From: Alcanivorax limicola
Lineage (GTDB): Bacteria; Pseudomonadota; Gammaproteobacteria; Pseudomonadales; Alcanivoracaceae
Reading direction: 5' to 3'
Assembly: GCF_019931215.1 (NCBI RefSeq)
Contig: NZ_JAIOUB010000002.1
Span: 558,001-622,000, forward strand
Length of the DNA stretch: 64,000 nucleotides
The stretch's first letter is position 1. The number at the start of each line of letters is the position of its first letter. Positions 24,511-32,841 of the stretch are shown here, piece after piece. The translations under genes and the position numbers were made by a program. Below the pieces are notes generated by a model. It worked only from the letters and a program-made list of their open reading frames with translations. It ran no database searches and had not been told where the DNA came from.

Positions 24511-24837
24511 TTATAGAGAGTGCGGGGTGTTCATTGCCGCACGATGCGTCTGCTGTGCGCTGATCTCCGCATCCACCTTGTTCAGCAGGCGTTCGAGCCG
24601 ATCACTGGAAGGCGCGCTTTCCAGGGCGGTGGAGGTTTGCAGCAGTTCGTGCGCGAGGTTGATCGCGGTCATGACCGCAATACGCTCCAATCCGATGACA
24701 TTGGCATCACGCACTTCACGCATCTGCTTGTCCAGATAGCGTGCGGCGCGCAGCAGGTTGTCACGCTCACCGGCGGGGCAGGCGACCCGGTACTCCTTGT
24801 CGAGCAGGTGTACGACCACGGAATCTGACTCGTTCAT
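24511..24837 (-). CDS. zapA: Cell division protein ZapA
   Basis: FtsZ-ring stabiliser that cross-links FtsZ protofilaments. 108 aa. The N-terminal globular part has VVVHLLDKEYRVACPAGE and LLRAARYLDKQMREVR; VMTAINLAHELL begins the C-terminal helix that forms the coiled-coil dimer. It overlaps the zapB-like gene by ATGA and lies upstream of 6S RNA. Confidence 0.93.
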   Translation of the reverse strand: MNESDSVVVHLLDKEYRVACPAGERDNLLRAARYLDKQMREVRDANVIGLERIAVMTAINLAHELLQTSTALESAPSSDRLERLLNKVDAEISAQQTHRAAMNTPHSL

Positions 24838-25046
24838 GATTCCTGCTCCAGGGATTTCAGTCGGGAGATAATCGCTTCCACCTTGGCTTTGGCCGCATCG
24901 TTTTTCTTCAACAGTTGCGCACGCTCTTCCAGCAAACGGGTTTCGCGCGAATGCAGAGTCTGGTTTTCCTCACGCAGCCGGGCGCTGATGCTCACCAGCT
25001 CTTCTACGCGGGCTTCCAGTTGCCGAAGTTGATCTTCCGATTTCAT
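24834..25046 (-). CDS. ZapB-like coiled-coil protein (TIGR02449)
   Basis: 70 aa that are entirely heptad-patterned: MKSEDQLRQLEARVEEL, then LREENQTLHSRE and RLLEERAQLLKK. This is the TIGR02449 family found directly before zapA in pseudomonads and relatives. It is considered ZapB-like because of its position and structure, and ZapB links ZapA to chromosome-terminus organisation in E. coli. Start is unambiguous. Divergent from ygfB. Confidence 0.88.
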   Translation of the reverse strand: MKSEDQLRQLEARVEELVSISARLREENQTLHSRETRLLEERAQLLKKNDAAKAKVEAIISRLKSLEQES

Positions 25047-25190
25047 GGGCGATTGCGCACTGTTATCCTATGGAGTACCCCCGCCTGTACTATAGAGACG
25101 GCCCCGCAGGGGGTCAACGCGGTTGCACTGCTTCCGAGACACCACCCAACGGGCCGGGTTCACCCGGGTTTGCCCACACAGGATGACATA

Positions 25191-25784
25191 ATGACTCAAC
25201 GCACGGCCGACTATTTCGAGCCTCTTGCCGACGCACTGGCCAGTGCCGGTGTTCGCCACAGCCCCACGGAGCTGCATGGCGTTATCTGTGGATTGCTGAG
25301 TACCGGTGCCGGTGGCCAGGACGCGGAGTTGCTGGGCATGCTGGCGGCGCATAGCGAACTGGTCGGGCAATGGCCAGCGGAAGCGGCAAAGGGCTTTGTG
25401 GCACTGCGTGATCTGGCGGCATCCGGCTATGCCGGTGAGACGCTGGAGCTGGCACTGTTGCTGCCGGACGATGATGAGGAGCTGGGCGTGCGGGTTGCCG
25501 CACTGGCCCAGTGGTGCGAGGGCTTTCTGGTGGGCTTCGGCACCGGCAGCGCTGGCGTGCGAGACAGTGACCTGGCGCCGGGGCTGCAGGAGGCCTTGTC
25601 CGATCTGGCGGCGGTGAGTCAGGCTGAGCTGCCGGAAGAGAACAGCCCGGAAGAGGAAGCCATGTTCGAGCAGATAGCCGAGCATTGTCGCATGGCGGCG
25701 CTGATGATCTTTACCGAAATCGTCATGGTCGGCAGAAAGACGCCCGCCGGAGAAGGGGCGGATACGCCGCCAGTACGCCACTGA
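25191..25784 (+). CDS. ygfB: UPF0149 family protein (YgfB)
   Basis: 197 aa. An AGGA lies 7-8 nt before the ATG. The motif LHGVICGLLSTGAGG near residue 28 and WCEGFLVGFGTG near 107, plus the acidic EENSPEEEAMFEQIAEHCRMAAL region, define the family. It precedes pepP and ubiH, the same order as in E. coli and Pseudomonas. In Pseudomonas aeruginosa YgfB affects beta-lactam resistance gene control, but a general mechanism is not settled. Confidence 0.93.
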   Translation: MTQRTADYFEPLADALASAGVRHSPTELHGVICGLLSTGAGGQDAELLGMLAAHSELVGQWPAEAAKGFVALRDLAASGYAGETLELALLLPDDDEELGVRVAALAQWCEGFLVGFGTGSAGVRDSDLAPGLQEALSDLAAVSQAELPEENSPEEEAMFEQIAEHCRMAALMIFTEIVMVGRKTPAGEGADTPPVRH

Positions 25785-25844
25785 TCAGCATTTCTCGGGC
25801 AGCCCCGCATGCAGGGCTGCCGCAGGACCGTTGCAGGAGCCAGC

Positions 25845-27173
25845 ATGTCGATTTCCCGCCAGGAATTTGCCCGTCGCCGCCGCACGCTGATGGCGCAGAT
25901 GGAAGAAAACAGTATCGCGATTCTGCCCGCCGCGCCGGAGCGGACGCGCAATCGTGACGTCGAGCATCCCTACCGGCAGGACAGTGATTTCTGGTATCTC
26001 TCCGGCTTCCCGGAGCCGGAGGCGGTGATGGCGCTGATCCCCGGGCGCGAGCACGGCGAATTTGTCGTGTTCTGCCGCGAGCGGGATCGCACCATGGAAA
26101 TCTGGAATGGCTACCGCGCTGGCCCGGAAGGCGCGGTGGAGAAATACGGTGCGGATGATGCGTTCCCGATCAGCGACATCAACGAAATCCTGACTGGCCT
26201 GATCGAAGGGCGCGAGCGGGTTTATTACGATCTGGGGCGCGATGCGGAGTTTGATCGCCAGGTGATGAACTGGGTCAACAGCATTCGTGCCAAGGTGCGC
26301 ACCGGCGCGCATCCGCCCGGCGAGTTTCTGGCGCTGACGCATCTGCTGCACGATATGCGGCTTTACAAGTCAGCGGCGGAACTCAAGGTCATGCGCCGTG
26401 CCGGTGAAATCGCAGCGGCGGCGCACATTCGCGCCATGCGTGCGGTACATCCGGGCATGTACGAGTATCAGCTGGAGGCCGAGTACCTGCATGAATTCAT
26501 GCGCCACGGCGCTCGCTCGCCCGCTTATCCCTCCATCGTTGGCGGCGGTGCCAACGCCTGCATCCTGCATTACATCGAGAACAGCGAGAAGCTGCGCGAC
26601 GGTGATCTGGTGCTGGTGGATGCCGGTTGCGAATATCACAGCTATGCCAGCGACATTACCCGTACCTTCCCGGTGGGCGGCCGTTTCAGTCGCGACCAGC
26701 AGGCGCTGTACGAGGTGGTGCTTGCTGCCCAGGAGGCCGCCATTGAGGAAGTGCGGCCCGGCCAGCACTGGAACGCCTTCCATGAAGCCGCGCTGACGGT
26801 GCTGACCCAGGGCTTGCGCGATCTGGGGCTGCTCAAGGGCGAGGTCTCAGAGCTCATCGAAACCGAGGCCTACCGGCCATTCTTCATGCATCGCACCGGC
26901 CATTGGCTGGGGCTGGATGTGCATGATGTGGGTGATTACAAAGTGCATGACGCCTGGCGGGTGCTGGAGCCGGGCATGGTGGTCACCGTTGAGCCGGGGC
27001 TGTACATCGCACCGGACGACACCAGCGTCGACAGCCGCTGGCGTGGCATCGGCATTCGCATCGAGGATGATGTGGCGGTGACCCGCGATGGGCATGACAT
27101 CCTGACGATTGATGTGCCCAAACGGGTGGCAGATATCGAGGCCCTGACCAGTGAGGTTCGCAAGCGCGCATGA
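25845..27173 (+). CDS. pepP: Xaa-Pro aminopeptidase
   Basis: Dinuclear-metal (usually Mn) peptidase that removes N-terminal residues preceding proline. 442 aa from the ATG at 25845 with AGGAG upstream (E. coli PepP 441). N-terminal creatinase-like domain, then the pita-bread domain with metal ligands in LVDAGCEYHSYASDITRTFP (two Asp), FMHRTGHWLGLDVHD (His), VVTVEPGLY (Glu) and IRIEDDVAV (Glu). It overlaps ubiH by ATGA, the classic pepP-ubiH-ubiI operon. Confidence 0.97.
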   Translation: MSISRQEFARRRRTLMAQMEENSIAILPAAPERTRNRDVEHPYRQDSDFWYLSGFPEPEAVMALIPGREHGEFVVFCRERDRTMEIWNGYRAGPEGAVEKYGADDAFPISDINEILTGLIEGRERVYYDLGRDAEFDRQVMNWVNSIRAKVRTGAHPPGEFLALTHLLHDMRLYKSAAELKVMRRAGEIAAAAHIRAMRAVHPGMYEYQLEAEYLHEFMRHGARSPAYPSIVGGGANACILHYIENSEKLRDGDLVLVDAGCEYHSYASDITRTFPVGGRFSRDQQALYEVVLAAQEAAIEEVRPGQHWNAFHEAALTVLTQGLRDLGLLKGEVSELIETEAYRPFFMHRTGHWLGLDVHDVGDYKVHDAWRVLEPGMVVTVEPGLYIAPDDTSVDSRWRGIGIRIEDDVAVTRDGHDILTIDVPKRVADIEALTSEVRKRA

Positions 27174-28453
27174 CCTCTGATCGGACCCGTAATCAGACCC
27201 GCGGCCTTGCTTTCGACGTGCCGGATCAGCATCAGGGCGAGCGCCCTGCCCCTTCGGGCATCGTGATTGTTGGCGGCGGCATGGCCGGGCTGGCGCTGGC
27301 GTTGCTGCTGCGGCACCACGGGCAGTCTGCTGTGACGTTGATAGAAGCCGTTAGCCTGGCGCAGGGCGAGCAACTGGATACACCGAGCTTTGATGCGCGC
27401 AGCACGGCGCTCTCTGCCGGCACACTGGCGATCTTTGCGGCGCTGGGGCTGAGTGAGGGGTTGCTGTCCCGGGCGGCGGCCATTCAGGCGGTGGATGTGT
27501 CCCGTCGCCAGCGGTTGGGCAGTACCCGTATGAGCGCCAGCGAAGAAGGGCTCGCGCAACTGGGTGCCGTGGTGGAAAACCGGTGGCTGGGACAAACACT
27601 GCTGGAGGCGGTGCGCGCGGATGCGGGGATTCGGTTGATCGCGCCAGCGCGCGTGACGCAGACCCGGCGTTTGAAGCAGGGCTATGCGCTTCATTTTGTG
27701 CGCCAGGACGCCAGCGCGCAGCCGGAAAAGATCGAATGCGCCTTGCTGGTCGCCGCGGACGGCGCCGGATCGCGCATGCGTGACGCGCTGGGCATCGCGG
27801 CGCATTCCGATGACACGGGCCACGATGCATTGATTGCCAATATCGGATTGAGTGAAAGCTGCCCGGAAGAGGCTGACGGCGTTGCCTGGGAGCGGTTTCT
27901 CGACAGCGGGCCGCTAGCGCTGTTGCCGTTGCCGGGGCGGCGCATGGCGCTGGTCTGGACCGGTCCCCGGTCGTTGATTGACCGTCTGGAGGCCCTGCCG
28001 GAAGCTGATTTTCTGGCCGAGCTGGAACAGGCCTTCGGGCTGGACCGGCTCGGGCGCTTTGCTCGCGCCGGGGCGCGGCAGCGCTATCCGCTGGTGCTGA
28101 CCCATGCCTGTGCCCAGGCGGTCCCCCACGGTGTGGTGGTGGGCAACGCGGCGCACAATCTGCACCCGGTGGCGGGCCAGGGGTTCAACCTGACCTTGCG
28201 GGATCTGGCGTTGCTGGCGGAGACGCTGGGCGCCACGGACTGCCCCGGTGATTTGTCTCTGTTGAACGACTATGTATCTCGACGGGAAGGCGATCAGGCG
28301 CTGATTCGCCAGGCCTCGCGCTGGCTGCCGGAGCTGTTCCGGGTGCGCTTCGGGCCGTTTGCGCACACCCGCCAGCTCGGGCTGGTGGCACTGACACTCT
28401 GGCCCGGCCTGCGCAGCCAGTTTGCTGCCCGCGCCATGGGGCTCGCCAATTGA
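27170..28453 (+). CDS. ubiH: Ubiquinone hydroxylase UbiH (2-octaprenyl-6-methoxyphenyl hydroxylase)
   Basis: FAD monooxygenase hydroxylating the quinone ring in ubiquinone synthesis. 427 aa with a roughly 28-residue N-terminal extension before the dinucleotide motif IVIVGGGMAGLALA. The family motif DARSTALS follows the FAD domain, then the GNAAHNLHPVAGQGFNLTLRD motif that closes the flavin site. The start overlaps pepP by ATGA. The neighbouring ubiI provides a second ring hydroxylase. Confidence 0.93.
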   Translation: MTSDRTRNQTRGLAFDVPDQHQGERPAPSGIVIVGGGMAGLALALLLRHHGQSAVTLIEAVSLAQGEQLDTPSFDARSTALSAGTLAIFAALGLSEGLLSRAAAIQAVDVSRRQRLGSTRMSASEEGLAQLGAVVENRWLGQTLLEAVRADAGIRLIAPARVTQTRRLKQGYALHFVRQDASAQPEKIECALLVAADGAGSRMRDALGIAAHSDDTGHDALIANIGLSESCPEEADGVAWERFLDSGPLALLPLPGRRMALVWTGPRSLIDRLEALPEADFLAELEQAFGLDRLGRFARAGARQRYPLVLTHACAQAVPHGVVVGNAAHNLHPVAGQGFNLTLRDLALLAETLGATDCPGDLSLLNDYVSRREGDQALIRQASRWLPELFRVRFGPFAHTRQLGLVALTLWPGLRSQFAARAMGLAN

Positions 28454-28484
28454 TGCTTGTTTGCCGATTCAGGAACCTGATGCC

Positions 28485-29732
28485 ATGACCTTGTCCCTTA
28501 CCGAGTCGGATGTACTGATAGTCGGCGGCGGCATGGCGGGCGGCCTCATGGCGGCCGCATTGATGCATAGCGGTTTGTCGGTGGTGGTGCTGGATGCGGC
28601 CCCGGTGCCGCAGATGCCAGCCGGTGCTGCCACGCCAAGAGTGTCGGCCCTGACCGAGGCCAGCCGGCACATGCTGGAAAACGTGGGGGCCTGGCAGCAG
28701 CTGCCGCCTGCGCGTATTCAGCCCTATGACCGCATGCATGTGTGGGATGGCGATGGCACCGGCGATGTGCGTTTCGCCGCACAGGATCTGCACACGGACG
28801 CCCTGGGCTGGATCGTCGAGAACGAGGCCTTGGTGGCTGCCTTGTACCAGGTCGTGACGGCATCCCGCGTGCAATGGCAGCCGAACGCGCGCACGGAATG
28901 TATCCGGCGCAGTGAGCAGGGCTGGCGGGTGACGCTGGCCGATGGCCGCGAATATTGCGCACCGATGTTGATCGGGGCGGATGGCGCACGGTCAGCAGTA
29001 CGCCAGGTGGCGGGTATTCCCGGCACTGGTCGGGACACCGGGCATGTGGCAATCGTAGGCAGCGCCATGACCGCCCTGCCCCACGGTGCCTGTGCGCGCC
29101 AGCGCTTCATCGACTCCGGGCCGCTGGCCTTGCTACCGCTCTTCACCGGGGAGCGCGGAGAACCGGAAGCCCGACACCAGGTGTCTATTGTCTGGTCGCT
29201 CTGGCCGGCCGAGGCCGAACGGCTGATGGCCTTGGACGATGCCGCCTTTGATATTGCGCTGACCCAGGCCAGCACCGGTTGTCTCGGCGACATGCAGTTT
29301 CAGGGGCGGCGCTTCGTGTTTCCGATCCAGGAGTTGCATGCCAGCAGCTATATCAGCGAGGGGCTCGCGCTGATTGGTGATGCGGCGCATGTGGTGCACC
29401 CGCTGGCCGGACAAGGGATCAATCTGGGGTTGCTGGATGCGGCGGTGCTGGCCGAGGAGATGTTGCGTGCCCGGCAGCGCGGTCTGCCGCACTGCCATGC
29501 CAGCGCCCTGCAGCGCTACGAACGTCGTCGTCGCGGGCATAACGCATTGATGCTCAACGCAATGCACGGCTTCAAGGTGTTGTTCGAAGCGTCTGCACCG
29601 CCGGTGCGTCTGGTCCGCAATATGGGCATGAATCTGGTTAATCGTCTGCTGCCTGCGCGCAACCTGTTTGCGCGTCAGGCGATGGGCCGTGGTGGCGATT
29701 TGCCGCAGCTGGCCCGGAGCAAGGTTTCCTGA
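28485..29732 (+). CDS. ubiI: FAD-dependent 2-polyprenylphenol hydroxylase (UbiI/VisC)
   Basis: 415 aa from the ATG at 28485 (AGGA upstream). N-terminal VLIVGGGMAGGLMAA, then TPRVSALTEAS in place of the UbiH DARSTALS, a mid-protein LIGADGARSAVR, and GDAAHVVHPLAGQGINLGLLD at the flavin end. Most likely the C5-hydroxylase UbiI; UbiF-type C6 activity cannot be excluded by eye. It completes the ygfB-pepP-ubiH-ubiI run. Confidence 0.9.
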   Translation: MTLSLTESDVLIVGGGMAGGLMAAALMHSGLSVVVLDAAPVPQMPAGAATPRVSALTEASRHMLENVGAWQQLPPARIQPYDRMHVWDGDGTGDVRFAAQDLHTDALGWIVENEALVAALYQVVTASRVQWQPNARTECIRRSEQGWRVTLADGREYCAPMLIGADGARSAVRQVAGIPGTGRDTGHVAIVGSAMTALPHGACARQRFIDSGPLALLPLFTGERGEPEARHQVSIVWSLWPAEAERLMALDDAAFDIALTQASTGCLGDMQFQGRRFVFPIQELHASSYISEGLALIGDAAHVVHPLAGQGINLGLLDAAVLAEEMLRARQRGLPHCHASALQRYERRRRGHNALMLNAMHGFKVLFEASAPPVRLVRNMGMNLVNRLLPARNLFARQAMGRGGDLPQLARSKVS

Positions 29733-29802
29733 TTGGCGGAGCGTGGCTGCGCCACCCATGGGGCTGGCGTTGCCTCCCTTGCGCAGCAATGCGGTTATGA
29801 AG

Positions 29803-29821
29803 GATAATGCGAACCATTCTT
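29803..29821. promoter_or_regulatory. Fur box upstream of the ferric ABC transporter
   Basis: GATAATGCGAACCATTCTT matches the 19-bp Fur consensus GATAATGATAATCATTATC at 14 positions. It ends 27 bp before the binding-protein start, so iron-bound Fur would block transcription. Confidence 0.6.
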
Positions 29822-29848
29822 ATTTTCCTTGCTGCCGGGGAGTTGTCA

Positions 29849-30892
29849 ATGGTGCGTACGAGAGTCAAGTCTGCTGATATGCGGGGCGTGGCCGTTTGTG
29901 TGGCTGTCATTATGGCGCTGATGCTCAGTGCCTGCGGCGATCAACGCCGCGCCGACGAGATCATTGTCTACACCTCCCGGGCCGATCATCTGGTGAAGCC
30001 GGTGTTTGACGCCTACACCGCCGAAACCGGTACCGCCATCCGCTTCATTACCGACAACGAGGCGGCCCTGATTACCCGCCTGGAAGCGGAAGGCGCTGGC
30101 AGCCCGGCGGATATGCTGATTACGGTGGATGCGGGCAATCTCTGGCTGGCGGCGGATCGCGGCTTGCTGCAATCGGTGTCTGACGCGCGGCTGGAGAGCG
30201 CCGTGCCCGCCAATCTGCGTGACCCGGACGGCCAGTGGTTCGGCCTGACCGTGCGCGCCCGCACCCTGGTTTACTCCACGGAGCGGGTCGACCCTGAAAC
30301 CCTTTCCACCTACGAAGCCCTGGCCGACGATGCGTGGCAAGACCGTGTGTGCTTGCGCACGTCCAAGAAGGTCTATAACCAGTCGCTGGTGGCGACCATG
30401 ATCGAGCGTCTGGGCGAGGCTGAGGCCGAGCGTGTGGTCAGGGGCTGGATTGATAACCTGGCGACGGATGTGTTTGCCAATGACAACGCCGTGATGCAGG
30501 CGATTGTCGCGGGGCAGTGCGATGTGGGGATTGTGAATACTTACTATTTTGGCCGGATGCTGCGTGACCGGCCTGATTTGCCGATTCGTCTGTTCTGGGC
30601 CAACCAGGGCGACGGCGAGAGCGGTGTGCACGTCAATGTCTCGGGGGCCGGTCTGACCCGCAATGCGCCAAATGCCGAGGCCGCCCTGGACCTGCTGGCG
30701 TGGATGGCCCAGCCCCAGGCGCAGCGTATCCTCGCGGATGGCAATCTTGAATACCCGGTGAATCCGGATGTCATGCCCGATGAGCAGGTGGCTGCCTGGG
30801 GTGACTTCCGTCCGGATGACCTGAATGTGGAAATCGCCGGACGCCGTCAGGTGGAAGCGGTCAAGTTGATGGATCGGGCCGGTTATCGTTGA
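29849..30892 (+). CDS. Ferric-iron ABC transporter substrate-binding lipoprotein
   Basis: 347 aa from the ATG at 29849, which has GGGGAG 6 nt upstream. Signal with lipobox LSAC (Cys29). The mature part starts EIIVYTSRADHL and is the FbpA/FutA type of periplasmic iron-binding fold. Paired tyrosines in NTYYFGRM (Tyr232, Tyr233) are the usual iron ligands. WFGLTVRARTLVY and MPDEQVAAWGDFRPD also fit. A Fur box overlaps its promoter region. Being a lipoprotein is less common than a soluble FbpA but known. Confidence 0.9.
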   Translation: MVRTRVKSADMRGVAVCVAVIMALMLSACGDQRRADEIIVYTSRADHLVKPVFDAYTAETGTAIRFITDNEAALITRLEAEGAGSPADMLITVDAGNLWLAADRGLLQSVSDARLESAVPANLRDPDGQWFGLTVRARTLVYSTERVDPETLSTYEALADDAWQDRVCLRTSKKVYNQSLVATMIERLGEAEAERVVRGWIDNLATDVFANDNAVMQAIVAGQCDVGIVNTYYFGRMLRDRPDLPIRLFWANQGDGESGVHVNVSGAGLTRNAPNAEAALDLLAWMAQPQAQRILADGNLEYPVNPDVMPDEQVAAWGDFRPDDLNVEIAGRRQVEAVKLMDRAGYR

Positions 30893-30955
30893 GGTTATCG
30901 TTGAGATGGTAGCAAGGCGTGACATGCCCGGAGACATAGCCGGAGGCAGGCGCTG

Positions 30956-32575
30956 ATGGGGGTATTGGCACTCGGCCGGCCGCGCAGGCTGCGGCGGCCG
31001 GACGCTCTGGTCCTGCTGACGCTGGCGCTGTCAGCCATGGTGCTGATGCCGATCGCTGTGCTGGCATTGTCGTGGTTGGGCAATGAGTCCCAGATATGGC
31101 GTCATCTGGCGGATACGGTGCTGCTGGATCTGGTCCTCAACACGCTGCTGCTGGTTGTCGGGGTGGGCGTTGGCGTACTTGTGCTTGGTGTCAGCCTGGC
31201 CTGGATGGTGTCGACCCTCGACTTTCCCGGGCGCCGCTTCTTCGATTGGGCGCTGTTGCTGCCGTTGGCCGTGCCGGCCTATGTGCTGGCTTTTGTCGCC
31301 CTCGATATTCTCGATTTCTCCGGTCCGGTGCAGAGTGTGCTGCGACAGGCCATCCCGGCGTTTGAAGGTGGCAGTGTGCGCCGGCCCTGGCTGGTGGTGG
31401 TGACCCTGTCGCTGGTGTTCTACCCCTACGTTTACATGCTCGCCCGCGCTGCTTTCATGGTGCAGGGGCGCGCGCTTATGGATCAGGCGCGCATACTCGG
31501 TCTGGGCCCGTATGCAGCATTCTGGCGCGTTGCCCTGCCGATGGCGCGCCCCGCCATTGCGGCGGGTCTGGCGTTGGCATTGATGGAGACGCTGGCGGAT
31601 TTTGGTGCCGTGGCGGTGTTCAACTATGACACCTTCACGACCGCCATCTACAAGAGCTGGTACCACCTGCGCAACCTGAACGCCGCCGCCCAGCTGGCGT
31701 CGCTGCTGCTGCTGTTCGTGCTGGTGACGCTGGTGCTGGAGCGCATGGGGCGCGGTCGTGCGCGCTTCGAGCAACAGCAGGGCGCGCACCGTCCGCATCG
31801 GGTGCGTCCGGGCAGCGTGCAGCGCTGGTTGCTGACCGGCTATGCCAGTGTGATTTTTCTGGCCGCCTTCGCCATTCCGGTGGGGCGGTTGTTGTTCTGG
31901 GTGGTGGACAGCGCCTGGCTGGATCTGGACAGCCGCTACTGGGGGCTGGTTACCCGGACGTTGTTGCTGGCCACCGGCGCGGCACTGGCGACGGTGACGC
32001 TGGCGCTGCTGCTGGGATACGTGCGCCGCACCCGAATCCATCGCATGGTGCATGCGGCGGTGCGTGGCGCGACGGTGGGTTATGCCATGCCGGGTTCGGT
32101 CCTGGCCGTGGGCATCATGCTCAGTTTTGCTGCGGTGGATCACTGGCTGGGCAGCACCTTCGGCCTGCGTCCGGTGCTGATGGGCGGGCTGCTGGCGCTG
32201 ATGGTGGCCTATGTGGTGCGCTTCCTGGCGGTGGCATACGGCCCGGTGGAGTCGTCGTTTGAACGGGTGCGCCCGCGCCTGATTGATGCTGCGCGCACCC
32301 TGGGGGCGACACCGGCAGAAGCGGTGCGCCGGATCTATCTGCCGCTGCTGACGCCCGGCGTGCTGACAGCCCTGCTGTTGGTGCTGATTGATGTCATGAA
32401 AGAAATGCCGGCGACCCTGCTGTTGCGTCCCTTCGGGTGGGACACGCTCGCGGTGCGGGTTTACGAGATGACCACAGAGGGCGAATGGGCGCGTGCCGCG
32501 TTGCCTTCCCTGACGCTGGTACTGGTCGGTCTGTTGCCTGTTTACCTGCTGATGCGCCGCACCCGCGCGCACTGA
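30956..32575 (+). CDS. Ferric-iron ABC transporter permease (fused two-domain)
   Basis: 539 aa with about 12 predicted membrane segments, as in FbpB-type permeases where two permease domains are fused. Each half carries an EAA loop: ARILGLGPYAAFWRVALPMARPA near residue 180 and DAARTLGATPAEAVRRIYLPLL near 445. ADFGAVAVFNYDTFTTAIY fits iron permeases. It follows the binding protein by 63 bp. No ATPase gene (FbpC) is nearby; the next gene is an unrelated porin, so the ATPase must be elsewhere or shared. Confidence 0.9.
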   Translation: MGVLALGRPRRLRRPDALVLLTLALSAMVLMPIAVLALSWLGNESQIWRHLADTVLLDLVLNTLLLVVGVGVGVLVLGVSLAWMVSTLDFPGRRFFDWALLLPLAVPAYVLAFVALDILDFSGPVQSVLRQAIPAFEGGSVRRPWLVVVTLSLVFYPYVYMLARAAFMVQGRALMDQARILGLGPYAAFWRVALPMARPAIAAGLALALMETLADFGAVAVFNYDTFTTAIYKSWYHLRNLNAAAQLASLLLLFVLVTLVLERMGRGRARFEQQQGAHRPHRVRPGSVQRWLLTGYASVIFLAAFAIPVGRLLFWVVDSAWLDLDSRYWGLVTRTLLLATGAALATVTLALLLGYVRRTRIHRMVHAAVRGATVGYAMPGSVLAVGIMLSFAAVDHWLGSTFGLRPVLMGGLLALMVAYVVRFLAVAYGPVESSFERVRPRLIDAARTLGATPAEAVRRIYLPLLTPGVLTALLLVLIDVMKEMPATLLLRPFGWDTLAVRVYEMTTEGEWARAALPSLTLVLVGLLPVYLLMRRTRAH

Positions 32576-32841
32576 ATCCCCGCCGTATAAGCCTTACGCT
32601 CCCCGTTTTTCGTTTTACCCATCCTTTCGTATGAGGGCCACTGAGAACTGGCTCGCCTTTTCACGGGGCTTTACATTCCGGTAACAATTAACCGGTGTGA
32701 ATGGTCACTATTGACCTTTTTGTGTAAAGAACCGTTTGCCAGACTCCACAATCTTCACGCGCCGCTCGCGCGATTGATGAGCGGGCCCGCTAACGGCGGG
32801 AGCGCGAACAATAAATAATAAAGAAACCGGAGTTACGCACT
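32576..32841 (+). promoter_or_regulatory. Regulatory region before porin/lipoprotein pair A, two adjacent inverted repeats
   Basis: The 266-bp gap holds no gene. CCGGTaacaattaACCGG at 32678-32695 and GGTCActaTTGACC at 32703-32716 are two short inverted repeats 7 bp apart, lying 125-165 bp before the start codon. A TTTACA hexamer precedes the first. They look like operator half-sites for a dimeric regulator. The immediate leader (CCGGAGTTACGCACT) supplies a CGGAG ribosome site. Confidence 0.4.
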
